Origin: Setophaga petechia
Taxonomy: Eukaryota; Chordata; Aves; Passeriformes; Parulidae
DNA: 64,000 bases
Reading direction: 5' to 3'
Assembly: GCA_024362935.1 (NCBI GenBank)
Contig: JANCRA010000174.1
Coordinates: forward strand, 124,001-188,000
This document shows, piece after piece, positions 1 through 10,079 of the stretch. Position 1 is the first letter of the stretch; each line of letters starts with the position of its first letter. Under the pieces are notes generated by a model, which searched no databases, had not been told where the DNA came from, and was given only the letters and a program-made list of their open reading frames with translations. The position numbers and the translations under genes are program-made.

Positions 1-620
1 TATTTATTTTTTTTTTTTATTTTCAGGTGTCTCAGGTAGGAGGAAGCAAAGGAGCCGCCCTGGCTCTCGTTAGCGCCGGAAAGTCCTGAGGCGCAGGGGT
101 GAAAAATAACAGGCGGTAACCTTGGAGGGCTGTGTTTGATTTTGTTGTGTTTTTAGGCCGGCTTTGCTGGGAAACAATCCCCATTTGGGGCCAGGAGGCA
201 GCGGCGGCTGCGTCAGCCCCTGGAGCGGCTCCAGGGCTGCTCCTGGGCTCTCCTCGTGGGGATGGATGGATGGACGGACGGATGAGCTTTCCAAACTCCG
301 GCCCTTAACCCTGAGCCCGGATTGCGACACCGCGGCTGCCCCCGAAAGCGGCGAGCGCTGCTCGGGGCAGGCTCCGGAGATGTTATCGCGCCTCTTGCAC
401 AACCAGTTCTCCCGGAGTTATTCCACGGGGGCTCGCGGGGTGTGGGACGTGCTGTCCCTCCATCCCTCCAGCTGCGGACACCTCAGCAAAATGTGTCAGA
501 GGTGTCGCGTTCAACTCCAGGTGTGCGCGCAGGGATGGAGCGAGAGCAGCGGCTCCTCTCTGAGCCCCATTTCTGCTCCTGTGCCGCACTCAGCGCGTCC
601 CGTGTCCCTTCTCCCGCTCC
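1..620. other. Single-copy intergenic DNA
   Basis: It begins with a T-rich run (about 1-24) and continues as moderately GC-rich sequence without recognisable exons, promoter or transposon ends. Open frames through it continue into the adjoining repeats and have no protein-like composition. Confidence 0.5.
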
Positions 621-757
621 CTGCCTGGCTCCAGGGCTCCAGGAGCCGCAGCGCTCAGCCCCAGCCCAGCCCTGCCTGGCTCCAGGAGCCTCAGCGCTCA
701 GCCCCAGCCCAGCCCTGCCTGGCTCCAGGAGCCGCAGCGTTCGGCCCCAGCCCAGCT
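621..757. repeat. Short tandem repeat, three units of about 43-51 bp
   Basis: Three head-to-tail copies each begin CTGCCTGGCTCCAGG and end CAGCCCCAGCCCAGCC, starting at about 621, 672 and 715. The first is longer by a small internal duplication. Confidence 0.85.
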
Positions 758-919
758 GCGGCTGCGGAGGCTGCGGAGGGAAGCAGCGAACGCCGCTCCC
801 GGAGCAGCCGAGGCGCGCAGGGCCCGGGCTGGGGCAGCCAGGCAGGGGAAGTGGGGGCTCTGTCCTGGGAGAGCCTTTCCACAGAAACTGGGGAGGGTTT
901 GGGAGGATGTGACACTTAT

Positions 920-1415
920 TTTAATAAATCCGCTTGTTTTTGTATCCCCTCTTGGTTTTGTACCCCCACTTATTTGGTGTCCCCTCTTCCTCCCATTTTT
1001 GTACCCCCATTCATTTTTGTATCCCCTCTTGTTTTTATACCCTCTCTTATTTTTGTATTCCCTCTTCTTTTTGTACCCCCAATTTTTGTATCCCCTCTTC
1101 TTTTTGTATCCCCATTTATTTTTGTATCCCCATTTATTTTTGTATCCCCTCTTGTTTTTGTACCCCCCAATTTTTGTATTCCCCCTTCTTTTTGTATCCC
1201 CATTTATTTTTGTATCCCCTCCTGTTTTTATATCCCCACTTATTTTTGTATCCCCTATTGTTTTTGTACCTCCTCTTTTTTTTGTATCCCCTCTTCTTTT
1301 TATACCCCCACTAATTTTACATCCCCTCTTGTTTTTATACCCCCATTTATTTTTGTACCCCCACCTATTTTTACATCCCCACTTGTTTTTATACCCCCAC
1401 CTCTTTTACATCCCC
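920..1415. repeat. Minisatellite, T/C-rich, unit about 18-20 bp
   Basis: A variant unit of the type TTTTTGTATCCCCTCTT recurs about 25 times. Translation gives periodic FLYPLLFLYPH-like strings in several frames, so the long frames here are artefacts of the repeat. Confidence 0.9.
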
Positions 1416-2157
1416 ACTGCCCCCACCACCATGGCCCTGCTGCCCTTTCAGCCTCTCCACAGCATCCCAGCAGGTCCAGCCACTGCTTTCCTTCATCCCC
1501 CCTCTCCTGGCACAGGTGGCATCGAAGGGCCAGGATGTGGTGGTGACCCTGCTGGGACATCCCTGGAGTCATCAGCATTCCCAGTGCCACCCCCTTGGCA
1601 TCCCTGGGGTCACAGCCTGCCAAACCTGCCAAACCAAATTCTCCGTGCTGGCAAACCACCCCCGAGCATCCCTCAGCTTCAGGAATGTCACCCCTCAGGG
1701 ACCAGCAGCTCCAAAAGGATCCCAAACCCCTCAGGATTTTGGTGCCTTGCAAGCACCACCAGCAAAAAGGAAAATCACTCGTCTGGGAGCGGGGGCTGAA
1801 CCTGCCATGGAGAGAGAGCAGACACAGAGTCTGTGCCAGGCTGAGTTTTATAAGGTGAGAGCACTCTGGGATGTTTTTTCTCGGGGTGTTAGGAGACCCA
1901 CAACCCAAACAAGTCGGGGAAGTTCTGTCCTTTCCCCCAGAGCAACTGGCACGAAGGTAAAAACGCCATGGCTGGGAACAGGCAGCAGCCCCAGGCACGG
2001 CCAAGTTAAACAAGAGCAAGGTCAGCGCTCAGATGGAGCAGCCAATAACTGCAGGGAGGAGGAAATCGCTGCCACAGCCAGAGTTCAGGCACCTCAACCC
2101 CTGAGAGGGCTGGAGCCTCTCCCAGCTCTGCCCTGGAGTGGCAGCGTGACGGCAAAC
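1416..2157. other. Single-copy intergenic DNA
   Basis: Mixed-composition sequence between two minisatellites. I see no exon structure, transposon end or strong motif cluster. Confidence 0.45.
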
Positions 2158-2336
2158 GTGTCCCTTGGTGTCCCTTGGCGTCCCTTGGCGTCCCTTGGTG
2201 TGCCTTGGCGTCCCTTGGCGTCCCTTGGTGTCCCTTGGTGTCCCTTGGTGTTCCTTGGTGTCCCTTGGTGTCCCTTGGCGTCCCTTGGTGTCCCTTGGCG
2301 TCCCTTGGCGTCCCTTGGTGTCCCTTGGTGTCCCCT
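2158..2336. repeat. Decamer array (TCCCTTGGYG)n
   Basis: About 17 nearly perfect 10-bp units alternate between TCCCTTGGTG and TCCCTTGGCG. The short, homogeneous unit suggests recent expansion and probable length polymorphism. Confidence 0.93.
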
Positions 2337-2436
2337 CCCTGCTCTCCTTGGGGCTCCCACCACCATCTCTCAGTTTGTTTGTTGGGGAAGGCGCTGGAGG
2401 AGCCTCAGCCCCTGTGCCAGGAGCTCCAAACGCTCC

Positions 2437-2930
2437 TAAGGGAGGGACATTGCTGGCGTCCTGCTGTCCCCAGGGAGGGACATTGCTGGCGTCCTCCTGT
2501 CCCCAGGGCAGGGACATCCCGGGTCCTCAGAGAGGGACATTGCTGGCGTCCTCCGGGGTCCCCAGGGAGGGACATCCCGGGTCCCCAGGGAAGGACATTG
2601 CTGGCATCCTCCTGGCCCTGGGACAGGGACAGCCGGGTCGGTGCCCACCTGGGCCAGCATCTCCTGCCCTGGACAGCCAGGTCAGTGCCCACCAGGGCCA
2701 TCATCCCCAGCTCGAGGCAGCTGGGTCAGTGCACACCCGTGCCAGCATCCCCTGTCCAGGATAGCCGGGTCAGTGCCCACCCGGGCCAGCATCCCCCGTC
2801 CAGCAGTGCCCACCTGTGCCAGCATCCCCTGTCCAGGATAGCCGGGTCAGTGCCCACCCGTGCCAGCATCCCCTGCCCAGCAGTGCCCACCCGTGCCAGC
2901 ATCCCCTGCCCAGGGCACCGCTCTGTTCAT
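2437..2930. repeat. Two adjoining minisatellites (units about 33 bp and 45-60 bp)
   Basis: From 2437 to about 2605 a unit containing GAGGGACATTGCTGGC recurs four to five times. From about 2635 to 2930 a second unit containing GCCAGCATCCCCTGTCCAGG and GTCAGTGCCCACC recurs about seven times. Confidence 0.85.
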
Positions 2931-2989
2931 CCCCCCGAGCCCAGGTGCCTCCCCGGCACCTCCATGCCCCGGCGGAGGGTTTAACTTGT

Positions 2990-3590
2990 TTCCTCCTCGG
3001 CGAGGAAACATGACTTTCCCCATTGAGGGGATTGAGCGGCGACAATGGCGAGTGACACAATTTCCCCCTGCCTCCCTCCCTGCCTCCCTCCCCCGAGCAT
3101 GCCATCGCCCCGCGGCCCTTCGGGGAGCCCTTCGGGGAGCATCTGCATCACAATGCGGCGGGCTGTGCTACCATTAGCTGCCCTTTTGCTATTAGTACCT
3201 AATGAAAATGTAACCATATTTAACCCCCCACAGTCCCAGATTAGCGAGAAAGGGGCCTAAGTGGATTTAATTCTTTTGTATGGCCAGCATCAAACTCTCC
3301 ATTTGGATGGCGCTGTCCCCCGTTCCCCTCTCCAGCGGGAGAGGGAGGCAGGGGAGCTGGGGAAGGCGAACCCGATCCTCTCTATCCTCTCAGCTGTCCC
3401 CGGCACAATGGGCAAAGTATCTTTTGTGGCATTAACGGCTTTGGCTGGGGGCTGGGGGGAGCCCCATTGGAGAACAATGTGTGAGAAGCTGAGCCTGTGG
3501 GTTTCCCACACGGCCCAATATGTGTCCCCACACCCCCCTCTGCGACAAGCAGACCTGCAGCAGCCCAGCCCACAGCTGATCCCGGCTTGA
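2990..3590. promoter_or_regulatory. Candidate enhancer island with an inverted SOX-site pair
   Basis: This single-copy island is flanked by repeats. It carries several ACAATG cores, homeodomain-type ATTAG sites near 3172-3200, and at 3464-3479 CCATTGG-AG-AACAATG, two opposed SOX cores. AGAACAATG at 3471-3479 is close to the SOX9 in-vitro optimum. It lies about 17-18 kb beyond the SOX9 polyadenylation site. Enhancer function is inferred from composition and motifs only. Confidence 0.4.
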
Positions 3591-4078
3591 TTGGCTTTTT
3601 TTTTCCCTTTTTTTTTTCCTTTTTTTTTTTTTTTCTCCTCTCTCTATTTTTTTTTTCCTCCTTCCTTCCCCCTCTCATTGTGCTCTTGAGAGATGAAAAT
3701 CCTTTCCTGGCGTGAAAGGAGAGGCGTGCCTTAAATCCCCTCCCTCGGCCGGGCCGGGCATGTCATATGACGGCCAAATCCCCGGGATTAGTGAGTGTGT
3801 GTGTGTGTGTGGGGATCCCGATATCTATATTCCTGTATTCCTGTATTCCTGTGTTCCTGCCCTTCCCCCGCTCTCCGCAGGGATTTCTCCCGGGATATTT
3901 ATTCATTGCACCTGCTGGCTGCCTTCAAGATGCAACCTTGGGGCAAGGGCAGAGCAGTAAATTCCCAAATTCTCCACTTTTTTCCCACCCCTCTCCCCTG
4001 TGCTTTCCCAAATCACAAGAGAGGTGGGAGAAAGGGGCCGTGGTTTTGGGGCTGGAGGGATCTGGGAGCTTGGCTGGA
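3591..4078. other. Single-copy DNA with poly-T and (TG)n tracts
   Basis: It holds a T/C homopolymer block at about 3597-3660, a short (TG)n run at about 3792-3811, and a small TATTCCTG octamer repeat at about 3829-3857. Nothing gene-like is visible. Confidence 0.55.
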
Positions 4079-4706
4079 GTTTGGGATGGGGGCACAGGTG
4101 ACAGGTGTGGGTTTGGGATGAGGGCACAGGTGTGGATTTGGGTTTGGGATGAGGGCACAGATGTGAGATTTGGGATAAGACACAGGTGTGGGTTTGGGAT
4201 GAGGGCACAGGTGTGGGATGAGGGGACAGGTGTGGGAGAGAGCACAGGTGTGGGTTTGGGATGAGGGCACAGCTGTGGGTTGAGGCACAGGTATGGGTTT
4301 GGGATGAGGGCACAGCTGTGGGTTGAGGCACAGGTGTGGGTTTGGGATGAGGGCACAGGTGTGGGTTGAGGCACAGGTGTGGGTTTGGGATGAGGGCACA
4401 GGTGTGGGTTGAGGCACAGGTGTGGGTTTGGGATGAGGGCACAGGTGTGGGTTGAGGCACAGGTGTGGGTTTGGGATGAGGGCACAGGTGTGGGATGAGG
4501 GCACAGCTGTGGGTTTGGGATGAGGCAGAGGTGTGGATGTGGGATGAGGGCACAGGTGTGGGAGAGAGCACAGGTGTGGGTTTGGGATGAGGGCACAGGT
4601 GTGGGTTTGGGATGAGGGCACAGGTGTGGATGTGGGATGAGGGCACAGGTGTGGGTTTGGGATGAGGGCACAGGTGTGGGTTTGGGATGAGGGCACAGGT
4701 GTGGGT
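4079..4706. repeat. G-rich minisatellite, unit about 24 bp with longer variants
   Basis: The unit GGGATGAGGGCACAGGTGTG plus GGTTT recurs about 25 times, with truncated variants such as GTTGAGGCACAGGT. Runs of GGG spaced by 3-9 bases make the plus strand prone to G-quadruplexes. Confidence 0.93.
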
Positions 4707-4910
4707 CACCTCCTCCTCCTTTCCACCGGGAAGAGCCGAGGATGGGAGCCCTTAATGGGCACTGTCAGGAGCAAAGGCCCTTTGGGAGGTGGGAATAGCA
4801 GCCATCAACTCCTAATTCCTGCCTCCAGGGCTTTAGTGTCCCAAATTCCCCCCGGCGGGCTTTCCCCGGAGGTTTTGTGCCTTGGCCGTGTCATTCTGTG
4901 CAGGGATTGC

Positions 4911-5858
4911 TGCTTGTGTGGGGATGGGGATGAGGAGGAGGTGAGGAATGGGAATGGGATAGAACGGGAATAGGAATGGGGATGGGGAATGAGAATGGGG
5001 ATGGGGACGGGGATGCAGACTGGGATGGGGATTGGGAGATGGAGGGGATGAGGATGGGGATGAAAATGGAAATGGGAATGGCAATGTGGATGAGGGGATG
5101 GGAATAGGGATGAGGGGATGGGGATGGGGAACCAGACTCTGGAGCAGCAGGGGTTGTGCCCAGTGGGATGTGGAAGGGATGGGGATGGGGATGAGGAGCG
5201 GGCTCGGGAGCAGCAGGGGCTGTGCCCAGGGGATGTACCGGAGATGAGGATGGGGATTGGGATGTGGAGCGGGCTCTGGAGGACCAGGGGCCGTGCCCTG
5301 TGGGATGTGGAGGGGGATGAGGATGGGGATAAGGATGAGGAGCGGGCTCTGGAGGGGCCGCGCCACCGGCCGCGCTGTCCTGCGGGATGAGGAGCAGCAG
5401 GGGCTGTGCCCAGTGGGATGTGAAAGGGATGAGGATGAGGAGCGGGCTCTGAAGCAGCAGGGGCCGTGCCCTGTGGGATGTCCAGGAGATGAGGATGGGG
5501 ATTGGGATGAGGAGCGGGCTCTGGAGGACCAGGGGCCGTGCCCTGTGGGATGTACCGGAGATGAGGATGGGGATTGGGACGGGGAGCTGCAGAGGATGAG
5601 GAGCAGCAGGGGCCGTGCCCTGCGGGATGTGGAAGGGATGAGGATGGGGATTGGGATGCGGAGCGGGCTCTGGAGGACCAGGGGCTGTGCCCAATGGGAT
5701 GTTCAAGGGATGAGGATGGGGATTGGGATGCGGAGCGGGCTCTGGAGCAGCAGGGGCCGCGTCCTGCGGGGTGTACAGGAGATGAGGATGGGGATTGGGA
5801 TGCGGAGCGGGCTCTGGAGGGGCCGCGCCGTCCTGCGGGATGCGGAGCTCGAGTGCCG
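4911..5858. repeat. GATGGG-type minisatellite grading into units of about 80-100 bp
   Basis: The first part (about 4911-5140) is irregular GGGGATGRGGAT repeats. From about 5140 a longer unit combines this with GAGCGGGCTCTGGAG and CAGGGGCCGTGCCC and recurs about nine times. It is a two-level structure, with a short repeat incorporated into a longer one. Confidence 0.9.
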
Positions 5859-5929
5859 CAGGCTCGGGCGGGAGGAGAAGCGTGCGAGGGGGGTGGGGAG
5901 GGCGGCGGGGGGGGACGCAGGGGCTGCCG

Positions 5930-6150
5930 CTTGTGTGAATGTGCCCCCGCTCATTGTTCCGCGCCTTTATGCGGTGGCCTCGGTGGGACGGATTTAGAAA
6001 TCCTAATCAGGGAGCAGCCTCTGCGCCTCCCGAGTGTGACACAACTCGAGCTGCTCCGGGGCGCCTTTGTTCCCTAATGACAGCTGACTTCATGCGGCAG
6101 TGGGAACAGTTCGAGCATAACTCCGCACGGCCGGGCTGGCAGCTGCAGCC
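5930..6150. promoter_or_regulatory. Candidate enhancer island with SOX and RUNX motifs
   Basis: This single-copy stretch has CATTGTT (5952-5958) and CTTTGTT (6065-6071), both full SOX consensus matches on the minus strand. TGCGGT (5970-5975) matches RUNX, and CTAATCAG and CTAATGAC are homeodomain-type sites. It lies between a minisatellite and an LTR. SOX plus RUNX is typical of skeletal enhancers; function is inferred. Confidence 0.4.
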
Positions 6151-6259
6151 TTAACCCCTTCCTGCCCGCCTGCCCGGACAGCGGGGGCCCGGCTCTCGGG
6201 TTTTGGTTGTTCATTGCTGCCCTGAGATGTGCAGGGTGTCTCTGCTCCGGCCCGCGCGG

Positions 6260-6808
6260 CTGAAGAACGAGTCTGGACTCTTCACTTTTCTGTCTTGAGG
6301 TTGTTTATCAATTCTTATCTGTAAAATTTTCTTTCTGCCCAGCGGAGATCTGCTCAGCAGGGCAGCCACAGGCACTGTGACCGCCCCCGGGGTGGTGGTG
6401 TCCTTTTATACTACAAACTATACACCTATAACATATTTACACTTAATTCCTATCACCTATGTTAGACAGTGCACTTCTACTCGAAACCAATCCCAAAGTG
6501 CCAACATCACTGTAGAAAATGGAGAACAAGAAGAAGAAGGAGAAAGAATGGACACACCCAAGTTCCTCCAACTTGTCCCCATAACCCCCAAACCAAAAAT
6601 CCTAAAATCTACATTTTCACCCTGTGACCATTTCGTTATTCCACCGTTCGAACCTCTGTGACTTTCAGGTCCTCATACAAAGCTGGTAACTTGCTCCAAA
6701 GGTCAAAATCAAACCCACAGGTGTTATGGGCTGTGTGCCAGGGTCTCCGAGCCCCCTGGCAGGGTCCTGGCAACTCTGGAGACCCGGAGGGATGCGCTGA
6801 GTGCTGAC
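6260..6808 (-). mobile_element. Solo-LTR-like endogenous retrovirus element (passerine family)
   Basis: About 550 bp resembles an LTR I recognise as abundant in songbird genomes. Reading the minus strand: a U3-like region (6808 to about 6411), a TATA box TATAAAAGG (6410-6402), then a weak ATAAAC polyadenylation-like motif near 6305 and a U5-like end near 6260. No gag, pol or env sequence lies beside it, so it appears to be a solo LTR. The short open frame inside it is not a gene. The exact family name and target-site duplication were not verified. Confidence 0.6.
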
Positions 6809-6904
6809 ACCTGGCAGGAGGGCAGAGCCCTGAGGGATGCTCGGCTTCACCCCTGGGCAGGGAGAGCACCGAGCTGTGGGTTCAGCTCTGTACACAGCAA
6901 AGCT

Positions 6905-7020
6905 TCCCAGAGGTTTTAGACTCATTAAGGTTGGGAAAAAAAATCTCCAGGTTCATCAAGTCCAACTTTTAATTGAATGCCAGCATGGCCAGTAAAGCAG
7001 TGAGGTGCTGTGGGTGTCCC
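6905..7020 (-). mobile_element. CR1 LINE 3'-end fragment
   Basis: The segment ATTAAGGTTGGGAAAAA ... CATCAAGTCCAACTT (about 6925-6968), followed by CAGCATGGCCAGTAAA, matches the reverse complement of the avian CR1 3' region. It is a short, diverged, truncated copy next to the LTR. Confidence 0.7.
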
Positions 7021-7035
7021 TTGGGAAGCAGCTCG

Positions 7036-7765
7036 GTTTATCCCGAGTTTTGGGGGAGGTAAGGCTGGGTTTTGGGCTCTGCAGCTGGGTTTATCCCGAG
7101 TTTTGGAGGCGGTAAGGCTGGGTTTTGGGCTCTGTAGCTCGGTTTATCCCGAGTTTTGGAGGAGGGATGCTGGGTTTGAGCTCTGCAGCTCGGTTTATCC
7201 CGAGTTTTGGAGGAGGGAGGCCGGGGTTTTGGGCTCTGCAGTTCGGTTTATCCCGAGTTTTGGAGGAGGTTGGCTGGGTTTTGGGCACTGCAGCTCAGTT
7301 TATCCCGAGTTTTGGAGGAGGAATGCTGGGTTTTATGCTCTGCCCGTGAGATTTATCCCGAATTTTGGAGGTTGGCCGGGTTTTGGGCTCTGCAGCTGGG
7401 TTTATCCTGAATTTTGGAGGAGGTAAAGCTGGGTTTTGGGCTCTGCAGCTCGGTTTATCCCGAGTTTTGGAGGAGGGATGCTGGGTTTGAGCTCTGTAGC
7501 TTGGTTTATCCCGAGTTTTGGAGGAGGTTGGCCGGGTTTTGGGCACTGTAACTCGGTTTTATCCCGAGTTTTGGAGGAGCGATGCCGGGTTTTGGGCTCT
7601 GCAGCTCAGTTTATCCCGAGTTTTGGAGGAGGTTGGCCGGGTTTTGGGCTCTGCAGCTCAGTTTATCCCGAGTTTTGGAGGAGGTTGGCCGGGTTTTGGG
7701 CACTGTAACTCGGTTTATCCCGAGTTTTGGAGGAGGTTGGCCGGGTTTTGGGCACTGCCCATGAG
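7036..7765. repeat. Minisatellite, about 14 units of about 52 bp
   Basis: The phrase TTTATCCCGAGTTTTGGAGG recurs every 50-55 bp with GGGTTTTGGGCTCTGCAGCT between. All reading frames through it give the same repeated peptides, so none is a gene. Confidence 0.95.
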
Positions 7766-8437
7766 GTTTTTGCTGTCTCTGGGTGCCGCAGCCCCGCTGA
7801 GGGTGAAGGGCGGCCGCGGGGCACTGACATCACCCGCATTGAAAGTAAAAGGCATTGAGCCATTCCAAGACGTTCCCGGAAGAGCCTCCCGGCCCTGCCA
7901 GCACCGAGCTCTGCAGCCAGCGTCATTCTGGCTCTGCTGCCTCCCTTCGCTCCCCTGGCAAAGCCGGGCTTGAGCTCCGTGCGCTGCAGAGCCGGGGCCG
8001 GGGCTCGCAACAGTTAAACCCTGCCCGAGCCCTCTCTGTTTGTTGTCAAAGCGCTGCCGTGACCTGGGAAAATACTTGTGGAAAATTACCCCAATTACAG
8101 GGGGCGAGGCAGAGCTGGCCCGGCCTGATGCGCCGCAGTCCTGGGTCCCGCCCGGGGCTGGGACAGCTCCGCGCTGTCCCCTCCGGCTGTCCCAGCCCCT
8201 GGGTCCCCTCTGCCATCCCCGCATCGCTCCGGCCGCCCATGCTTGGCCAGGGTCTCCCTGGCGACGGGGCCGCGGGATGCTGCGCAGTCCATTTGTCACC
8301 AATTGTCACCGCTTTGTTCTGCCCTGTGTGCGCGCTCGCTTGTGCCGCGGGGGAGGCGAGGAGCAGCGAGCGGGCCTCGGCTAATGGGGCTGCGGGATCC
8401 TGCTGAGGGGAAAAGGCAGCCCGGGCCGGCCGGGAAC
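7766..8437. other. Single-copy GC-rich island, possible regulatory DNA
   Basis: The stretch holds TTTGTTGTCAAAGC and an AT-rich core around 8040-8100 with CCCCAATTACAGG. A further stretch near 8290-8325 reads TTGTCACCAATTGTCACC and contains CTTTGTT (8311-8317), a full minus-strand SOX match. No exon structure is visible. I cannot tell whether it is conserved. Confidence 0.35.
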
Positions 8438-9272
8438 GGGAGTGGGAGAGGGGATGGGAATGGGGATGGGAAGGGGATGGGGAAGAAAGGGAAGGGAAAG
8501 GGAAAGGGAAAGGGAAAGGGAAAGGGAAAGGGAAAGGGAAAGGAAGGGAAAGGGAAAGGGAAAGGGAAAGGGAAAGGGAAAGGGAAAGGAAGGGAAAAGA
8601 AAGGGAAAGGGAATGGGAATGGGGAAGGGGAAGTGGAAGGAAAGGGAATGGGAATGGGAATGGGAAAGGGAAAGGGAAAGGGAAAGGGAAAGGGAAAGGG
8701 AAAGGGAAAGGGTAGGGGAAGAGGAAGGGAAAGGGATGAGAATGGGAAGGGAAAGGGAAAGGGGAAAGGGAAGGAAAGGGATGGGAAAGGGAAGGGAATG
8801 GGAATGGGAAAGAAAGGGAAAGGGAAATGGAAAGGGAATGGGAAGAGGAATGGGAATGGGAAAGGAAAGGGAATGGGAAAGGAAGGGGAAAGGAAAGGGA
8901 AGGAGCAAGAGGGAAGGGAAAGAATGGGAAAGGGAATGGAAAATGAAATGGAAAGGGGAAGGGGAAAGGGAAAAGGAAAAGGGAATGGAAAAGGGAAAGG
9001 GAATGGGAAGGGAAAAGTAAAGGGAAAGGGAATGAGAAAAGGAAAGGAAAGGGAAATAGAAAGGGAATGAGAAAGGGAAATGGAATGAGAACAGGAAAGG
9101 GAATGGGAAGGGGAAAGGAAGGGGAAAGGGAAAGGGAAAGGGAATGAGAAAAGGAAAGGAAAGGAAAGGAAAGGAAAAGGAAAGGAAAGGAAAGGAAAGG
9201 AAAGGAAAGGAAAGGAAAGGAAAGGAAAGGAAAGGAAAGGAAAGGAAAGGAAAGGAAAGGAAAGGGAAAGGC
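8438..9272. repeat. Pure purine tract of (GGGAAA)n and (GGAAA)n
   Basis: More than 800 bp of almost only A and G: hexamer GGGAAA runs at about 8480-8720, mixed GGGAATG units in the middle, and perfect GGAAA pentamers at about 9145-9265. Such mirror-symmetric purine DNA can form triplexes and, on the plus strand, G-quadruplexes. The long K/G/E- or F/P/S-rich frames across it are artefacts. Confidence 0.97.
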
Positions 9273-10079
9273 TGGAGCTGTACCTGCCTCAGAGTCCCAG
9301 GTGCTGCCTCTGGGGATGGATCCTGCAGGGCCACAGGGGCAGGTGAAGGTCCTTGCCTGGCTCGGGCAGGGGTTTGGGCGGGTTGGGGCTCTGCAGGGCG
9401 GCTGTAACCCAGCCAAAGGGGCAGCGGAGGCAGTGCCAGCGCTCCCAGGGGTGCCCCCATCCTCTCCCATGGTGACATTCCCCTCTGCCCCCTTTGTCCC
9501 TGGCCGTGCCATGGGGTTTGTCCCCCCTCAGGCCCAGGTTTCTGCAGGACAGGCTCACCCAGGAGGATCCTGACCCCCAGGGAGGGCTGGGGGCTGGATT
9601 AACGCCTCCCTCCTGCCCAGCTCCCTGATCCCCCCGAGCGCTGCTGAAAGGGATTTGATGCATTGTGGATTTTGGTACAACTCTGTCAGCGTCTGTCAGC
9701 TCCTGGCTGGAGATCTGTCAGCCTTCAGAAACCTCACACTAAACTACACTCACACATATTCATATATTTAATTTAATTCCCCCTCTTCCTCACCATCCCC
9801 AGTGCCATGATTCACATCTCCCCTTCTTGGCTCCCCCTTTTTTTTTATTTTTAATTTTTCCCTTTGCTCTTCCAGCTCCAGGAGCTCTGGCCAAGCCCAA
9901 AGCTCGGCCCCCAGGCTCAGGTTTAGCTGCAAACCCTGAGCTCAGCCCAGGCTGGCCAGGGCATTCCGGGAAGGCAGCAGGGAGCTGGGGGAGCTGTGTC
10001 AAACCCCCACAGGCTCAGGCACTCCCACTTTGGCTCCCAGAGCTGGAAACCCACGGAGGGAAGGGCACTGAGGGTCCAC
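9273..10079. other. Single-copy intergenic DNA
   Basis: Moderately GC-rich, then AT-rich near 9730-9780, with a T-rich run at 9837-9860. I see no gene or transposon end. Confidence 0.45.

Noticed and set aside
164..1546. 460-residue open frame on the plus strand
   Set aside because: Half of it is the F/L/Y/P periodic translation of the T/C-rich minisatellite; similar frames exist in the other phases. No domain, no splice logic.
6377..6661. 94-residue frame that looks protein-like
   Set aside because: It lies inside the LTR-like element, antisense to its TATA box, and resembles no retroviral protein.
8046..9512. 488-residue frame on the minus strand, and K/G/E-rich frames on the plus strand
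   Set aside because: They are translations of the homopurine tract, which lacks stops in several frames because of composition.
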